In this document: piece after piece, positions 8,457 to 17,083 of the stretch | Layout of the letters: every line of letters starts with the position of its first letter | Position numbering within the stretch: position 1 is the stretch's first letter | From: Marinicella pacifica | GTDB taxonomy: Bacteria > Pseudomonadota > Gammaproteobacteria > Xanthomonadales > Marinicellaceae | Assembly (NCBI RefSeq): GCF_014636635.1 | Contig: NZ_BMEO01000004.1 | Location: 124,001 to 188,000, forward strand | Reading direction: 5' to 3' | DNA length: 64,000 nucleotides | Translations under genes and position numbers: made by a program | Notes under the pieces: generated by a model | What the model saw: the letters and a program-made list of their open reading frames with translations, nothing else | What the model was told of the DNA's origin: nothing | Database searches by the model: none

Positions 8457-9044
8457 ATGTCTAAATACAACATTTCTCACGTCGCGGTTTACTGTGCTTC
8501 CAGCCGCGATATTGACCCACATTATTTGACTGCCGCCGATGACCTGGGCGCGCACATGGCCGACCAAAAGTGGACCCTAGTTTACGGAGGCGGCGGTACC
8601 GGTCTGATGGGTCAGGTGGCCCGTTCTTTGCAAAAAAATGGCGGCAAAACCCTGGGCATCACCCCCGAGGTTTTAAAAATTGATGCCTTGATCAATGCCC
8701 ATGATGATGAACAAATCATCACCCGGGATATGCCTTCGAGAAAGAACAAAATGATTGAGTTAGCCGATGCCTTTATCGCTTTACCCGGTGGTTTTGGCAC
8801 CCTGGAAGAATTATTTGAGGTGATGACATTGAAACAACTGGGCTTTCACAAAAAACCGATTGTGATTGCCAACTTTCATGGCTATTACGACAAACTACTG
8901 GATTTCTTTGAGGAACTGTACAAACAAAAATTCACCAAAACCACTTACCGCCAACTGTACCACATTGCCAGTGATGCCGAGACCATTGTGGATTATTTAA
9001 ACCATTATGTGCCGCCGGATTTGGATACGCATTGGTTTGTTTAA
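8457..9044 (+). CDS. LOG-family nucleoside 5'-monophosphate phosphoribohydrolase
   Basis: A 195-residue protein with the LOG/TIGR00730 signature: VAVYCASSRD at the N-terminus, GGGGTGLMGQVA (about 45-57), and the paired motifs SRKNKMIELADAFIALPGGFGTLEELFE (about 97-125), which carry the catalytic Arg and Glu and the PGGxGT loop. Family members hydrolyse the N-glycosidic bond of nucleotide monophosphates to base plus ribose 5-phosphate; plant and some bacterial members activate cytokinins. Sitting 10 bp after the nucleoside phosphorylase in a salvage run, a nucleotide-recycling role is more likely than hormone production. It ends convergently with yggS and shares the TTAA stop palindrome with it. 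Confidence 0.88.
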   Translation: MSKYNISHVAVYCASSRDIDPHYLTAADDLGAHMADQKWTLVYGGGGTGLMGQVARSLQKNGGKTLGITPEVLKIDALINAHDDEQIITRDMPSRKNKMIELADAFIALPGGFGTLEELFEVMTLKQLGFHKKPIVIANFHGYYDKLLDFFEELYKQKFTKTTYRQLYHIASDAETIVDYLNHYVPPDLDTHWFV

Positions 9045-9793
9045 CGCTTTGATTCATTCCAGTAATATGAATCGGGATATTGGCGTTTGCCGAAAATGGC
9101 GGTGCCGACACGGATGATGGTGGCCCCTTCTTCGATGGCAATCTCCAAATCACCGCTCATACCCATGGACAACTCGTCCATGGCGACACCGGGGATTTTT
9201 TGCGCAATAACCTGCTGTTGAATAGCAACCAGGCGCTGAAAACAAGCGCGGACTTTGTCTTTATCATCAGAAAATAAACCGATGGTCATCAGACCTTTGA
9301 TGTGAATGCGGTCGAATTGACTGATTTTTTTGACCAGTTCAACGGCTTGTTCAGGCTGAATACCGAATTTGCTGTCCTCATAGGAGGTGTTGACCTGCAC
9401 CAAAATATCGATGTGCTTATGTTCAAATTCCAACCGGTTTTGTAATTTTTTCGCCAGTGACAGACGATCCACTGACTGGATACATTCGGCCCAACGCAGC
9501 ACATGCTTTATCTTATTGCTTTGCAAATGACCAATAAAATGAATGTCCGGCCGGGGTTCGACCAGTTGCGGACCTTTTTCTTCCAGCTCCTGGACTTTAT
9601 TTTCTCCCATCAGCGGCTTTTCCATTAATGCCAAAGCTTTTTCAATGCGTGTCACGTCCACGGTCTTGGTGGCCAATAATAAGCGCACTTCATCCCGGTT
9701 GCGCTTGGCTTTAACACAAGCCTGTTCAATGCGTTGATTAATGACACGCATGTTTTGGGCAAGGTCATTGTTAACCCGGCTATCCTCGGTCAC
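9041..9793 (-). CDS. yggS: YggS-family pyridoxal-5'-phosphate homeostasis protein
   Basis: A 250-residue single-domain PLP-binding protein of the alanine-racemase barrel fold. The PLP lysine is in LLLATKTVDVTRIEKAL (near residue 46). Other conserved blocks are GENKVQELEEK, HFIGHLQSNKIKHVL, LVQVNTSYEDSKFGI, KGLMTIGLF and LSMGMSGDLEIAIEEGATIIRVGTAIFG. The family buffers free PLP and affects amino-acid pools; it has no known catalysis. It is usually found beside pilT or proC, but here it follows a DUF488 gene with a 14-nt overlap and belongs to the leftward acnA-DUF488-yggS run. Confidence 0.93.
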   Translation of the reverse strand: MTEDSRVNNDLAQNMRVINQRIEQACVKAKRNRDEVRLLLATKTVDVTRIEKALALMEKPLMGENKVQELEEKGPQLVEPRPDIHFIGHLQSNKIKHVLRWAECIQSVDRLSLAKKLQNRLEFEHKHIDILVQVNTSYEDSKFGIQPEQAVELVKKISQFDRIHIKGLMTIGLFSDDKDKVRACFQRLVAIQQQVIAQKIPGVAMDELSMGMSGDLEIAIEEGATIIRVGTAIFGKRQYPDSYYWNESKR

Positions 9794-10139
9794 ACAACAC
9801 CTCTTTTAACACCACCGCCTGATTATGTTCCTCATCTTTCGCACCGTAAAGCAATGTGACCCGTTTTTCTTTGGCGATATTCACCAATTCATCAAGTTTG
9901 TCTTCACAGTCTTTAAGCTCTTTTTTGTATTTTTTTGCAAACGCATCAAATTTATCGGCATCATGATCAAACCACTTCCGTAAATCATCGGATGGGGCCA
10001 GTTCTTTGCACCAGTCATCCAATCGCGCGTCGTCTTTGCTGATGCCGCGCGGCCAGAGACGATCCACCAAAACCCTATGACCGTCTCTTTTTGCCGCCTC
10101 TTGATAAATTCGCTTGGTAACAATATCCATTTGCGCCAT
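9780..10139 (-). CDS. DUF488/YeaO-family small protein
   Basis: A 119-residue protein with the YeaO-type DUF488 pattern: RIYQEAAKRDGHRVLVDRLWPRGISKDDARLDDWCKELAPSDDLRKWFDHD, then a conserved KKYKKELK stretch and LLYGAKDEEHNQAVVLKEVL. Its biochemical function is not established. The start at 10139 is supported by GAGG about 8 nt upstream, just inside the end of acnA, whose stop is 3 bp away. It probably shares a transcript with acnA and yggS. The aconitase link may be chance packing or may hint at a redox or iron-sulfur role; the sequence does not decide. Confidence 0.85.
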   Translation of the reverse strand: MAQMDIVTKRIYQEAAKRDGHRVLVDRLWPRGISKDDARLDDWCKELAPSDDLRKWFDHDADKFDAFAKKYKKELKDCEDKLDELVNIAKEKRVTLLYGAKDEEHNQAVVLKEVLCDRG

Positions 10140-10142
10140 GAT

Positions 10143-12941
10143 TTAAGCCTCTTTGAGAAAGTCTCGCAACACGTACTGTAAGATTCCGCCGTGCTGGTAA
10201 TAGGCGATTTCAATTTCAGAATCCAAACGCGCCACAGCGGTAAAATTCACCTCATCTCCATTATCTTTCACGGCTTTGACGGTCACTTCTTTTTTCGGCG
10301 TCAGGCCTTCGGCTATACCGGTGATGGTAAATGTTTCGTGGCCGTCTAAGCCTAAACTGGCGGCATTTTCACCGGCTTTATATTGTAACGGCAAGACCCC
10401 CATACCCACCAGGTTACTGCGATGAATGCGCTCATAGCTGTCCACCAAAACCGCTTTAACACCCAACAATGCAGTGCCTTTGGCCGCCCAGTCACGGGAT
10501 GAACCGCTGCCGTACTCTTTACCACCCAATACCACCAATGGCGTATTATCTTCGCGGTATTTTTGTGCTGCGTCAAACACCGTCATTTCTTCACCGGTGG
10601 GCAAATATCGGGTGTAACCGCCTTCTCTGTCCACCAATTCGTTTTTAATGCGCACGTTGGCAAAGGTACCACGCACCATCACTTCATCATTGCCGCGACG
10701 GGAGCCGTAAGAATTAAAGTCAGCGGGATCCACACCTTTGCTGATCAGGTACTGACCGGCCGACGAATCTTCTGAAAATGAACCGGCCGGTGAAATGTGG
10801 TCGGTGGAGGTGCTATCACCCAGTTTCAACAGGGCCCGGGCGCCCTCAATGTTATGCAATGCCGGCGGATGTTCTGAGATGTCTTTGAAAAAAGGAATTT
10901 CTTGCACATAGGTGGAGTCATCTTCCCATTTGTATAAGGCGCCTTCGGCCACCGGTAATTGCTGCCAGATTTCATTACCTTCAAAAATCTCTCCGTAGTT
11001 TTTGGCAAAATCATCCGGGGTCAGAACTTCAGCCATAATGGCATTGATTTCATCATCACTGGGCCAGATGTCTTTTAAATAAACCGGTTCGCCATTTTTA
11101 TCGAAACTTATGGGTTCTTTCTCCATATCAATGTCTATCCGACCGGCAATCGCAAAAGCCACCACCAGCATCGGTGACATCAGAAAGTTCATTTTTACCA
11201 AGGGATGAATACGGGCTTCGAAATTACGGTTACCCGAGAGTACCGAAGTTGCCACCATATCATATTGTTTCACCGCCTGTTCCACTTTGGGCAATAACGG
11301 TCCGGAGTTACCGATACAGGAAGTACAACCATAACCCACCAGATGAAATTGCAGGGCTTCAAAATCCCGCATCAAATCCGCTTTAATCAGATAATCTGTG
11401 ACCACTTTGGAACCCGGTGCCAGGGAGGTTTTCACCCACGGTTTCACGTCGATACCGCGCCGTCTGGCATTACGTGCCACCAAACCGGCACCAATCATCA
11501 CAAACGGATTGGAGGTGTTGGTACAGGATGTAATCGCCGCAATCGCGATGGAACCGTCTGAAAACTTATACTTCACCCGGTCTTGTTCAATCCAGACACT
11601 TTTTAAGCCGTTTTCGGTTTTTTTACCGTGGAGCTTATTTTGCAGATTGCTGGTGTCATGCATTTCCACAGGTTGCGCACCACCTTCTTCCTGAAAACGT
11701 TGTTTCATGTCCTGAATGGTTTCACGATCATCCTGTTCAATATAAGACCGGCCAAAACCGCCATGCAATAGTTCACCAAATTTTGACTTAATGTTTTCAA
11801 GCAGGATTTTCTGTTGCGGTAATTTCGGACCCGCCACCGTGGGTTTAATTTGACTGACATCCAGTTCCAGCACGGTTGAATAGTTGATGGCATCCTCATT
11901 TTGGCGCCACAACATATTTTCTTTACAATAGGCTTCCACCCGTTTAATTTGTTCTTCCGAGCGGTTACTGGTGCGCATATACTCAAGGGTTTTGTCGTCA
12001 ATCGGGAAATAGGTGATGGTACAACCGAATTCCGGCGACATATTACCCAGGGTGGCACGATCGGGTACCGATAGCTTGTCCAAACCATCGCCAAAGACTT
12101 CCACAAACTTACCCACCACACCATGTTTGCGCAATAACTCAGCCACCGATAACACCAAATCCGTGGCGGTGGAACCAAGCGGCAGTTCGCCGGTGAGTTT
12201 TAAGCCCACCACTTGCGGCATAATCATATAAATCGGCTGACCTAAGATGGCGGCTTCGGCTTCAATACCACCGACACCCCAGGCCACCACGCCAATACCA
12301 TTCACCATCGGTGTATGACTGTCCGTACCGACCAAGGTATCGGGAAATAACTGACCGTCACGGGCAATCACACCTTGTGAAAGGTATTCCAAATTCACCT
12401 GATGGCAAATACCCATGCCCGGTGGCACCACCGAAAAGTTGGTAAAGGCTTTTTGCGCCCATTTGAGTAATTGATAGCGCTCTTTATTGCGCTCATATTC
12501 CTTTTCCATGTTACGCTGGTAAGCATCTTCGGTACCAAAGTAGTCAATTTGTACCGAGTGATCTATCACCAGGTCCACCGGAATCAATGGGTTGATTAAA
12601 TCCACATTGCGACCTTTTCGCGCCACTTCCGAACGAATGGCAGCAATATCCACCACCGCCGGAACCCCGGTAAAATCCTGCATCAATACCCGCGCCGGCT
12701 TAAACGGAATGTCATCATCTGAACCTGTGGGCTGCCAATTCAATAAGATGTCAATATGTTCTTTGGTGACCCCGAACCCATCATAATTTCGCACCGCGTT
12801 TTCCAAAAGAATGCGGATGGAAAACGGTAATTTTTCGATGGCATGGCCTTGTTCCTGTAATGCCTTGAGACTGAAGTAGTCATAGCTTTTATTATTCACT
12901 TGAAGGGTTTTTTTGACGCCGAACGGATCTTGATTTGCCAT
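10143..12941 (-). CDS. acnA: Aconitate hydratase A
   Basis: It converts citrate to isocitrate through cis-aconitate in the TCA and glyoxylate cycles. At 932 residues it has the usual AcnA/IRP length and order. The three [4Fe-4S] cysteines are visible as SCTNTSNP (one) and GYGCTSCIGNSGPL (two). Substrate-site blocks include LVGTDSHTPMVNGIGVVAWGVGGIEAEA, RNFEARIHPLVK and, in the C-terminal swivelling domain, GKEYGSGSSRDWAAKG. No AcnB gene is visible. It is the first gene of a leftward run with DUF488 and yggS. Its 147-bp upstream gap contains no promoter I could place with confidence. Confidence 0.98.
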   Translation of the reverse strand: MANQDPFGVKKTLQVNNKSYDYFSLKALQEQGHAIEKLPFSIRILLENAVRNYDGFGVTKEHIDILLNWQPTGSDDDIPFKPARVLMQDFTGVPAVVDIAAIRSEVARKGRNVDLINPLIPVDLVIDHSVQIDYFGTEDAYQRNMEKEYERNKERYQLLKWAQKAFTNFSVVPPGMGICHQVNLEYLSQGVIARDGQLFPDTLVGTDSHTPMVNGIGVVAWGVGGIEAEAAILGQPIYMIMPQVVGLKLTGELPLGSTATDLVLSVAELLRKHGVVGKFVEVFGDGLDKLSVPDRATLGNMSPEFGCTITYFPIDDKTLEYMRTSNRSEEQIKRVEAYCKENMLWRQNEDAINYSTVLELDVSQIKPTVAGPKLPQQKILLENIKSKFGELLHGGFGRSYIEQDDRETIQDMKQRFQEEGGAQPVEMHDTSNLQNKLHGKKTENGLKSVWIEQDRVKYKFSDGSIAIAAITSCTNTSNPFVMIGAGLVARNARRRGIDVKPWVKTSLAPGSKVVTDYLIKADLMRDFEALQFHLVGYGCTSCIGNSGPLLPKVEQAVKQYDMVATSVLSGNRNFEARIHPLVKMNFLMSPMLVVAFAIAGRIDIDMEKEPISFDKNGEPVYLKDIWPSDDEINAIMAEVLTPDDFAKNYGEIFEGNEIWQQLPVAEGALYKWEDDSTYVQEIPFFKDISEHPPALHNIEGARALLKLGDSTSTDHISPAGSFSEDSSAGQYLISKGVDPADFNSYGSRRGNDEVMVRGTFANVRIKNELVDREGGYTRYLPTGEEMTVFDAAQKYREDNTPLVVLGGKEYGSGSSRDWAAKGTALLGVKAVLVDSYERIHRSNLVGMGVLPLQYKAGENAASLGLDGHETFTITGIAEGLTPKKEVTVKAVKDNGDEVNFTAVARLDSEIEIAYYQHGGILQYVLRDFLKEA

Positions 12942-13088
12942 GATGAGCTCCTTAAATAATGGGTGAAAAAGAAATCATGAGCTGCCTGAACAACCCTGAT
13001 TTCTTATCAATTTTATTTAAATTGTTATACCTGAAATACATCTGTTTTTCAAGTTTTGCGGCCGATTGAAACGTCTCAATAGCTTTTA

Positions 13089-13505
13089 TCAGAAGATTAA
13101 AACCAACAACAATATAAGGGAAAAAATAATTAAAAACCATTTATAAATACTGCGTTTGTCCGGGATATTGTGTTGATAACTTTTTTGTTCGGCCAAAAAA
13201 CGCTGCATCAAAATATCACTGTCCTGTGTGTTCGAATTTAATGATGTTGCTGTTTGACTGGTTGTAGAATCGATGTCTTTTACCCGTTTCAGTGCTTGTC
13301 TGGATTGTCGAGCTTGATCTTGAAGGGTTTCAGATTTTTGCCTGCGGCTCGAATCAACATACTCAGCGGCTTTCATCGCTTCCAGCACTTCAATTAGACG
13401 CTTTCTTTGCGGCCAGGGAATTTTTTTTAATGCGGCCGGATCATCGCTATCAAGACGATACGTCTTATCACCAATACGAACTAAAATGTCCTCTTTTTCA
13501 GGCAT
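13089..13505 (-). CDS. Small tail-anchored protein of unknown function
   Basis: The start is put at 13505 (MPEKEDILVRIGDKTYRL), giving 138 residues; a longer reading would intrude on the preceding gene. The N-terminal third (LVRIGDKTYRLDSDDPAALKKIPWPQRKRLIEVLEAMKAAEYVD) looks like a small globular module. The middle is polar, glutamine- and serine-rich and probably disordered. The last 18 residues (WFLIIFSLILLLVLIF) form one membrane helix at the very end, so the protein is likely anchored in the inner membrane facing the cytoplasm. I do not recognise a named family. It overlaps the upstream DUF4442 gene by 8 nt, implying co-translation with it. Confidence 0.7.
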   Translation of the reverse strand: MPEKEDILVRIGDKTYRLDSDDPAALKKIPWPQRKRLIEVLEAMKAAEYVDSSRRQKSETLQDQARQSRQALKRVKDIDSTTSQTATSLNSNTQDSDILMQRFLAEQKSYQHNIPDKRSIYKWFLIIFSLILLLVLIF

Positions 13506-13977
13506 TCTTCTTTTTTCGTATATACAAAGTTTTATCCACTTCAGCCACTGTCTCACCGGATTCATCGGTGATGGTTAAATGGTAAACCGGCAAATCCTTA
13601 TCACCGCCGGCTGTGGCCTGTATAATGCGACCGATTTCATCATCACTGATTGTCATGGTGGCTGATACCTTACCTTTTCCCGGTTTGACAAAATTAATCG
13701 CAGCAGCCTTATCCCAAACAACATAATCAGGGCCCAATATCCGCATCAGCATCAGCATATAATGCGGATCCACCATGGCATAGAGTGAGCCGCCAAAATG
13801 GGTGCCGACGGCATTGCTGTTATACCAGTGCTGTTTCATACTGACTGTGACACTTTGCCAGTTATCCGCGATATGTTCCACCCGAATGCCGGCACCGAAA
13901 TACGGGCCATACCAGTTCATCAGGCGTTTCATTTTTACAGGAGTGTCGGCTTTTTTGAGGCGCTTTAATAACCGCAT
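13498..13977 (-). CDS. DUF4442 hotdog-fold thioesterase-like protein
   Basis: A 159-residue protein matching the DUF4442 group of hotdog-fold proteins: NWYGPYFGAGIRVEHIADNWQSVTVSMKQHWYNSNAVGTHFGGSLYAMVDPHYMLMLMRILGPDYVVWDKAAAINFVKPG. The HFGGSLYAMVDP segment is where related acyl-CoA thioesterases place the active-site helix. Substrate is unknown; fatty-acyl thioester cleavage or binding is inferred from the fold. It sits 5 bp after the DUF819 gene and overlaps the tail-anchored gene by 8 nt, so the three form one leftward unit. Confidence 0.82.
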   Translation of the reverse strand: MRLLKRLKKADTPVKMKRLMNWYGPYFGAGIRVEHIADNWQSVTVSMKQHWYNSNAVGTHFGGSLYAMVDPHYMLMLMRILGPDYVVWDKAAAINFVKPGKGKVSATMTISDDEIGRIIQATAGGDKDLPVYHLTITDESGETVAEVDKTLYIRKKKNA

Positions 13978-13982
13978 ATCGC

Positions 13983-15227
13983 TCAGCTCGCCAGGTATTG
14001 CAGAATAATACCGGTTAACATGGCTGCGGATGTGCCAATCACATAACCAAACACTGCCAGCAACACGCCCACCGGTGCCAGGGCCACATGAAAGGCTGAC
14101 GCCACCACCGGGGCTGAAGCCGCCCCGCCCACATTGGCTTGGGAACCCACCGCCAGGAAAAACACCGGCGCTTTAATCAGTTTACCCACCAACAGGAGCA
14201 AACCGGCATGAATGGAAATCCACACCCCGCCAATCACAAACAAAAACGGTTTAATCTGAGTCACATCCATTTTCAGACCGATGGTGGCCACCAGAATATA
14301 AATAAACACGGATCCCACCGCCGAAGCGCCGGCGCCTTCAAAATTGCGGGCTTTGGTAAACGACATCCCGACCCCGCCTGCGGTGGCAATAATCACCAAC
14401 CAGAAAAAAGTCGAATCGAGGTTCATTTCAGCCAACACCGGAAAAGCCGAGCCAATGGCAGGGCCAAGCCAGTTGGCAATCGCATGAGCCAGACCTGTGA
14501 CACCAAAGGCAATGGCGGCAATCAACATCAAATCATCCATTTTGACCGGCCTGAGGTTTTGTTCGTGGAAGGTCTCCATTTTTAATTTAATGCGTTCAAT
14601 GGCAGACACATCGGCGCCAGTGCGGGCATCAATTTTGGCCGAACGGGCCGCCATCAGTAACAGAATCGACATCCATATATTGGCCCACACCACGTCAATG
14701 GCGACCATTTGGGTAAAAGCAGGCCCCGATACGTCCCACACTTCCATCATCGCTGCCTGATTGGCCCCACCACCAATCCAGGAACCGGCCAGCGTGGTCA
14801 TACCGCGCCAGATATCTTCCGCTCCGGATCCTGCAAAGGCTTCCGGGAATAACCAGCGTGTAACAATAAAGGCCACCGGACCACCGATCACAATACCCAA
14901 TGTTCCGGTTAAAAACATTATCCCGGCTTTTGGTCCCAGTCGAATAATGCCTTTTAAATCCACACTGAGGGTCAATAGCACCAGCGCCGCAGGCAACAAA
15001 TACCGTGAAGCCATGTAATAAAGATTAGAATCTGCAGCATTGATAAGACCAAAAGTGGTCAGAAAAGAAGGCAGCAAATAGCACAGCAACAAAGCCGGAA
15101 TATAGGTGTAGAACTTTTCCCAAAACGGGTGTTTGCTCTGTTTGGTATAAAAAATCGCCCCTAAAATCAGGGACAGAACCCCAAATAAGACGGCATCACT
15201 TTCTATAAAATAGCGCTGTTGTTCCAC
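13983..15227 (-). CDS. DUF819-family integral membrane protein
   Basis: A 414-residue, very hydrophobic protein with about 10 or more membrane helices, matching the DUF819 (YjcL-like) family. Characteristic parts are TLSVDLKGIIRLGPKAGIMFLTGTLGIVIGGPVAF, SWIGGGANQAAMMEVWDVSG and FLAVGSQANVGGAASAPVVASAFH. The glycine/asparagine-rich repeated motifs resemble those of sodium-coupled carriers, so a transporter role is likely, but no substrate is established. The start is a GTG at 15225-15227 preceded by AAAGGGA, a good ribosome-binding site. It leads the unit with DUF4442 and the tail-anchored protein and is divergent from apbE. Confidence 0.88.
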   Translation of the reverse strand: MEQQRYFIESDAVLFGVLSLILGAIFYTKQSKHPFWEKFYTYIPALLLCYLLPSFLTTFGLINAADSNLYYMASRYLLPAALVLLTLSVDLKGIIRLGPKAGIMFLTGTLGIVIGGPVAFIVTRWLFPEAFAGSGAEDIWRGMTTLAGSWIGGGANQAAMMEVWDVSGPAFTQMVAIDVVWANIWMSILLLMAARSAKIDARTGADVSAIERIKLKMETFHEQNLRPVKMDDLMLIAAIAFGVTGLAHAIANWLGPAIGSAFPVLAEMNLDSTFFWLVIIATAGGVGMSFTKARNFEGAGASAVGSVFIYILVATIGLKMDVTQIKPFLFVIGGVWISIHAGLLLLVGKLIKAPVFFLAVGSQANVGGAASAPVVASAFHVALAPVGVLLAVFGYVIGTSAAMLTGIILQYLAS

Positions 15228-15352
15228 GATTTTCCCTTTATTTTAAATTGAGCGCTTTAGTGTAACAAAAAACCTGACAACTGAATAAAAATTTCAAAAC
15301 CATTATTGAGTTAATATGCCTGACAACTGCCTTACTCAGAACCCAGATACGG

Positions 15353-15358
15353 TATAAT
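15353..15358 (+). promoter_or_regulatory. TATAAT -10 element just upstream of apbE
   Basis: A perfect TATAAT ends 6 nt before the apbE ATG at 15365. No clear -35 hexamer was found. If it is used, transcription would begin at or very near the start codon and give a leaderless message; no Shine-Dalgarno sequence precedes this ATG. Confidence 0.4.
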
Positions 15359-15364
15359 TTGCCG

Positions 15365-16393
15365 ATGATTAAGAAACTAACATTGCCACTTATTGTGCTG
15401 TTTTTATGTGCTTGTTTTCAGCCACAATATAACAATTATCAGCGCCAAATTTTCGTGTTTGGCACCTTAGTTAACATCAATATCTGGCACCACAATGCCA
15501 ATCAAGCAGAACAAGCCATTAATGACATTGATGATTTATTTAAAAACATGCACCATCAGTGGCACGCTTGGAAACCAGGGCGACTACACGACATCAACAA
15601 TGCCTTACGCGCCGGCAATGCCATCCAATTAACGCCTGATGAAGCGACTTTTATCCAGCAAGTCATGTCCCTCGCTAAGCAATCAAATCATCACTTTAAC
15701 CCGGCCATCGGTGAGCTGATTAATTTATGGGGGTTTCATACCGACGATTACCCCATCACCACCCCACCACCATCCCCTGAAAGCATCAAAGAGTTAGCTG
15801 AACAACAGCTTACCGTCGACCATCTGCAATTAAATAATTTAACCTTAAGCAGCACCAACCGCCACATCTGGCTAGATTTTGGCGGCATAGCTAAAGGCTT
15901 AGCTGTTGATCAGGCGATTGCCATTATTCGCGGCCATGGTATTGATAATGCCATTGTTAATGCCGGTGGAGATTTACGTAGCATCGGCAGCAAAGGTGAC
16001 CGCGCTTGGCGCATCGGTATTCAATCACCTAAAAACCAGTCGATGTTAGCCGAAATTCAAATCAACCAAGATGAATCCGTATTTACCTCTGGCAACTATC
16101 AACGTTATAAAGCCTTTGACGGCAAACGCTATGCCCATATTATTGATGGCCGCAGCGGCTTGCCGGTTCAAGGCATTATTTCAGCCACCGTTATCGCCGA
16201 AGATGGTGTCACAGCTGATGCCGCAGCCACAGCCTTAATTGTCGCCGGCAACGAAAACTGGCAACAAGTAGCCAACACTTTGCAGCTTAATAAAATCTTA
16301 TTAATCAACAAGCAAAACCAATGCTTAGCGACAAAAGATATGTACCAGCGCTTAAAAAACCTAACCAGCCCCTGTCAAATTATCAGCTTATAA
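15365..16393 (+). CDS. apbE: ApbE FAD:protein FMN transferase lipoprotein
   Basis: It attaches FMN to a threonine of target flavoproteins such as Nqr/Rnf subunits and FMN-binding reductases, working in the periplasm. The start is taken at the ATG 15365 (MIKKLTLPLIVLFLCAC), which gives a lipobox LFLCAC; a TTG two codons earlier is less likely. Family motifs: the HAWKPGRLHDIN segment, FNPAIGELINLWGFH, WLDFGGIAKGLAVDQAI, NAGGDLRSIG, FTSGNYQRY, HIIDGRSGLPVQGIISATV and the metal-binding DGVTADAAATAL near the end. It heads an iron-linked cluster but is separated from it by a Fur-box-like site, so it may be controlled independently. A perfect AGTCCTA/TAGGACT hairpin sits directly after its stop codon. 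Confidence 0.95.
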   Translation: MIKKLTLPLIVLFLCACFQPQYNNYQRQIFVFGTLVNINIWHHNANQAEQAINDIDDLFKNMHHQWHAWKPGRLHDINNALRAGNAIQLTPDEATFIQQVMSLAKQSNHHFNPAIGELINLWGFHTDDYPITTPPPSPESIKELAEQQLTVDHLQLNNLTLSSTNRHIWLDFGGIAKGLAVDQAIAIIRGHGIDNAIVNAGGDLRSIGSKGDRAWRIGIQSPKNQSMLAEIQINQDESVFTSGNYQRYKAFDGKRYAHIIDGRSGLPVQGIISATVIAEDGVTADAAATALIVAGNENWQQVANTLQLNKILLINKQNQCLATKDMYQRLKNLTSPCQIISL

Positions 16394-16412
16394 AGTCCTA
16401 AAATAGGACTTG

Positions 16413-16442
16413 AATAATCATCTGCAAATGATTATGATTCGC
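16413..16442 (+). promoter_or_regulatory. Fur-box-like site upstream of the PepSY-type gene
   Basis: GCAAATGATTATGATTCGC (16424-16442) matches 13 of 19 positions of the consensus GATAATGATAATCATTATC. It overlaps a perfect inverted repeat TAATCAT-6 nt-ATGATTA (16415-16434). It lies about 25 bp before the next gene. This suggests Fe(II)-Fur repression of the PepSY-DUF2271-DUF4198 run. Confidence 0.6.
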
Positions 16443-16466
16443 GTTCGCCTATAATCAGACGCTCAT

Positions 16467-17075
16467 TTGAACCGCGCCATAAAAAAACAATTCCGCAAAC
16501 AAATGCACACTTGGCACTGGATTTCCTCTGCGATTTCCCTAATATGCATGATGCTATTTGCTATCACAGGTATCACCTTAAACCATCCCGATTGGTTTGA
16601 AAGCGATCCAAAAGAAGTGTATTTAGAAGCACAACTACCCGGCTCTTTACTAGCCCCACTTGCACGACAACAAACCGGGCCATTACCAAATGTTATAGAA
16701 CAATGGCTCGACCAACAGCTCAATCATGAACTGGCAATGACCAAGATAACGCCAGAATGGAGTACCTATGAAATCTATTTTCAACAACCCATTCCTGGCG
16801 GTGATCGCTGGCTGTCGATTAATTTAGATGATGGTTTAGTCACTTATAGCAGCACTGACCGTGGTTGGGTAGCCTGGCTAAATGACCTACACAAGGGTCG
16901 CAATACTCACTGGCTATGGATCCTATTTTTAGATATCTTCTCAGTGGCAGTATTGGTATTTTGCCTAACTGGTTTACTGCTGTTACAAATACATTCAAAA
17001 AATCGGCCTTCAACCTGGTATATCACGGCCGGAGGTCTTCTCCTGCCCGTTCTAATCATTTTATTTTTCTTGTAA
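16467..17075 (+). CDS. PepSY-associated membrane protein
   Basis: A 202-residue protein with a membrane helix near the N-terminus (WISSAISLICMMLFAITGITLNH), a periplasmic PepSY-like middle (about 45-130) and two C-terminal helices around LFLDIFSVAVLVFCLTGLLLL and ITAGGLLLPVLIILFF. The pattern HxWHW... TGITLNH... LHKGRNTHWLWILFLDIFS is that of the PepSY-TM-like group, often next to TonB receptors and ApbE and thought to take part in periplasmic metal reduction; that role is inferred. The start is uncertain: TTG at 16467 keeps the positive KKQFRKQ segment before the helix, while ATG at 16503 is shorter. Neither has a good ribosome site. Confidence 0.78.
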   Translation: MNRAIKKQFRKQMHTWHWISSAISLICMMLFAITGITLNHPDWFESDPKEVYLEAQLPGSLLAPLARQQTGPLPNVIEQWLDQQLNHELAMTKITPEWSTYEIYFQQPIPGGDRWLSINLDDGLVTYSSTDRGWVAWLNDLHKGRNTHWLWILFLDIFSVAVLVFCLTGLLLLQIHSKNRPSTWYITAGGLLLPVLIILFFL

Positions 17076-17083
17076 ATCTTATT

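Noticed and set aside
11705-12178. 157-residue frame inside acnA
   Set aside because: Same strand, shifted frame within a well-conserved gene; Trp/Cys/Arg-rich composition and no family match.
16916-17083. Extended DUF2271 start inside the PepSY gene
   Set aside because: The extension removes the signal peptide from the N-terminus and overlaps the upstream gene by 160 nt; ATG 17084 fits better.
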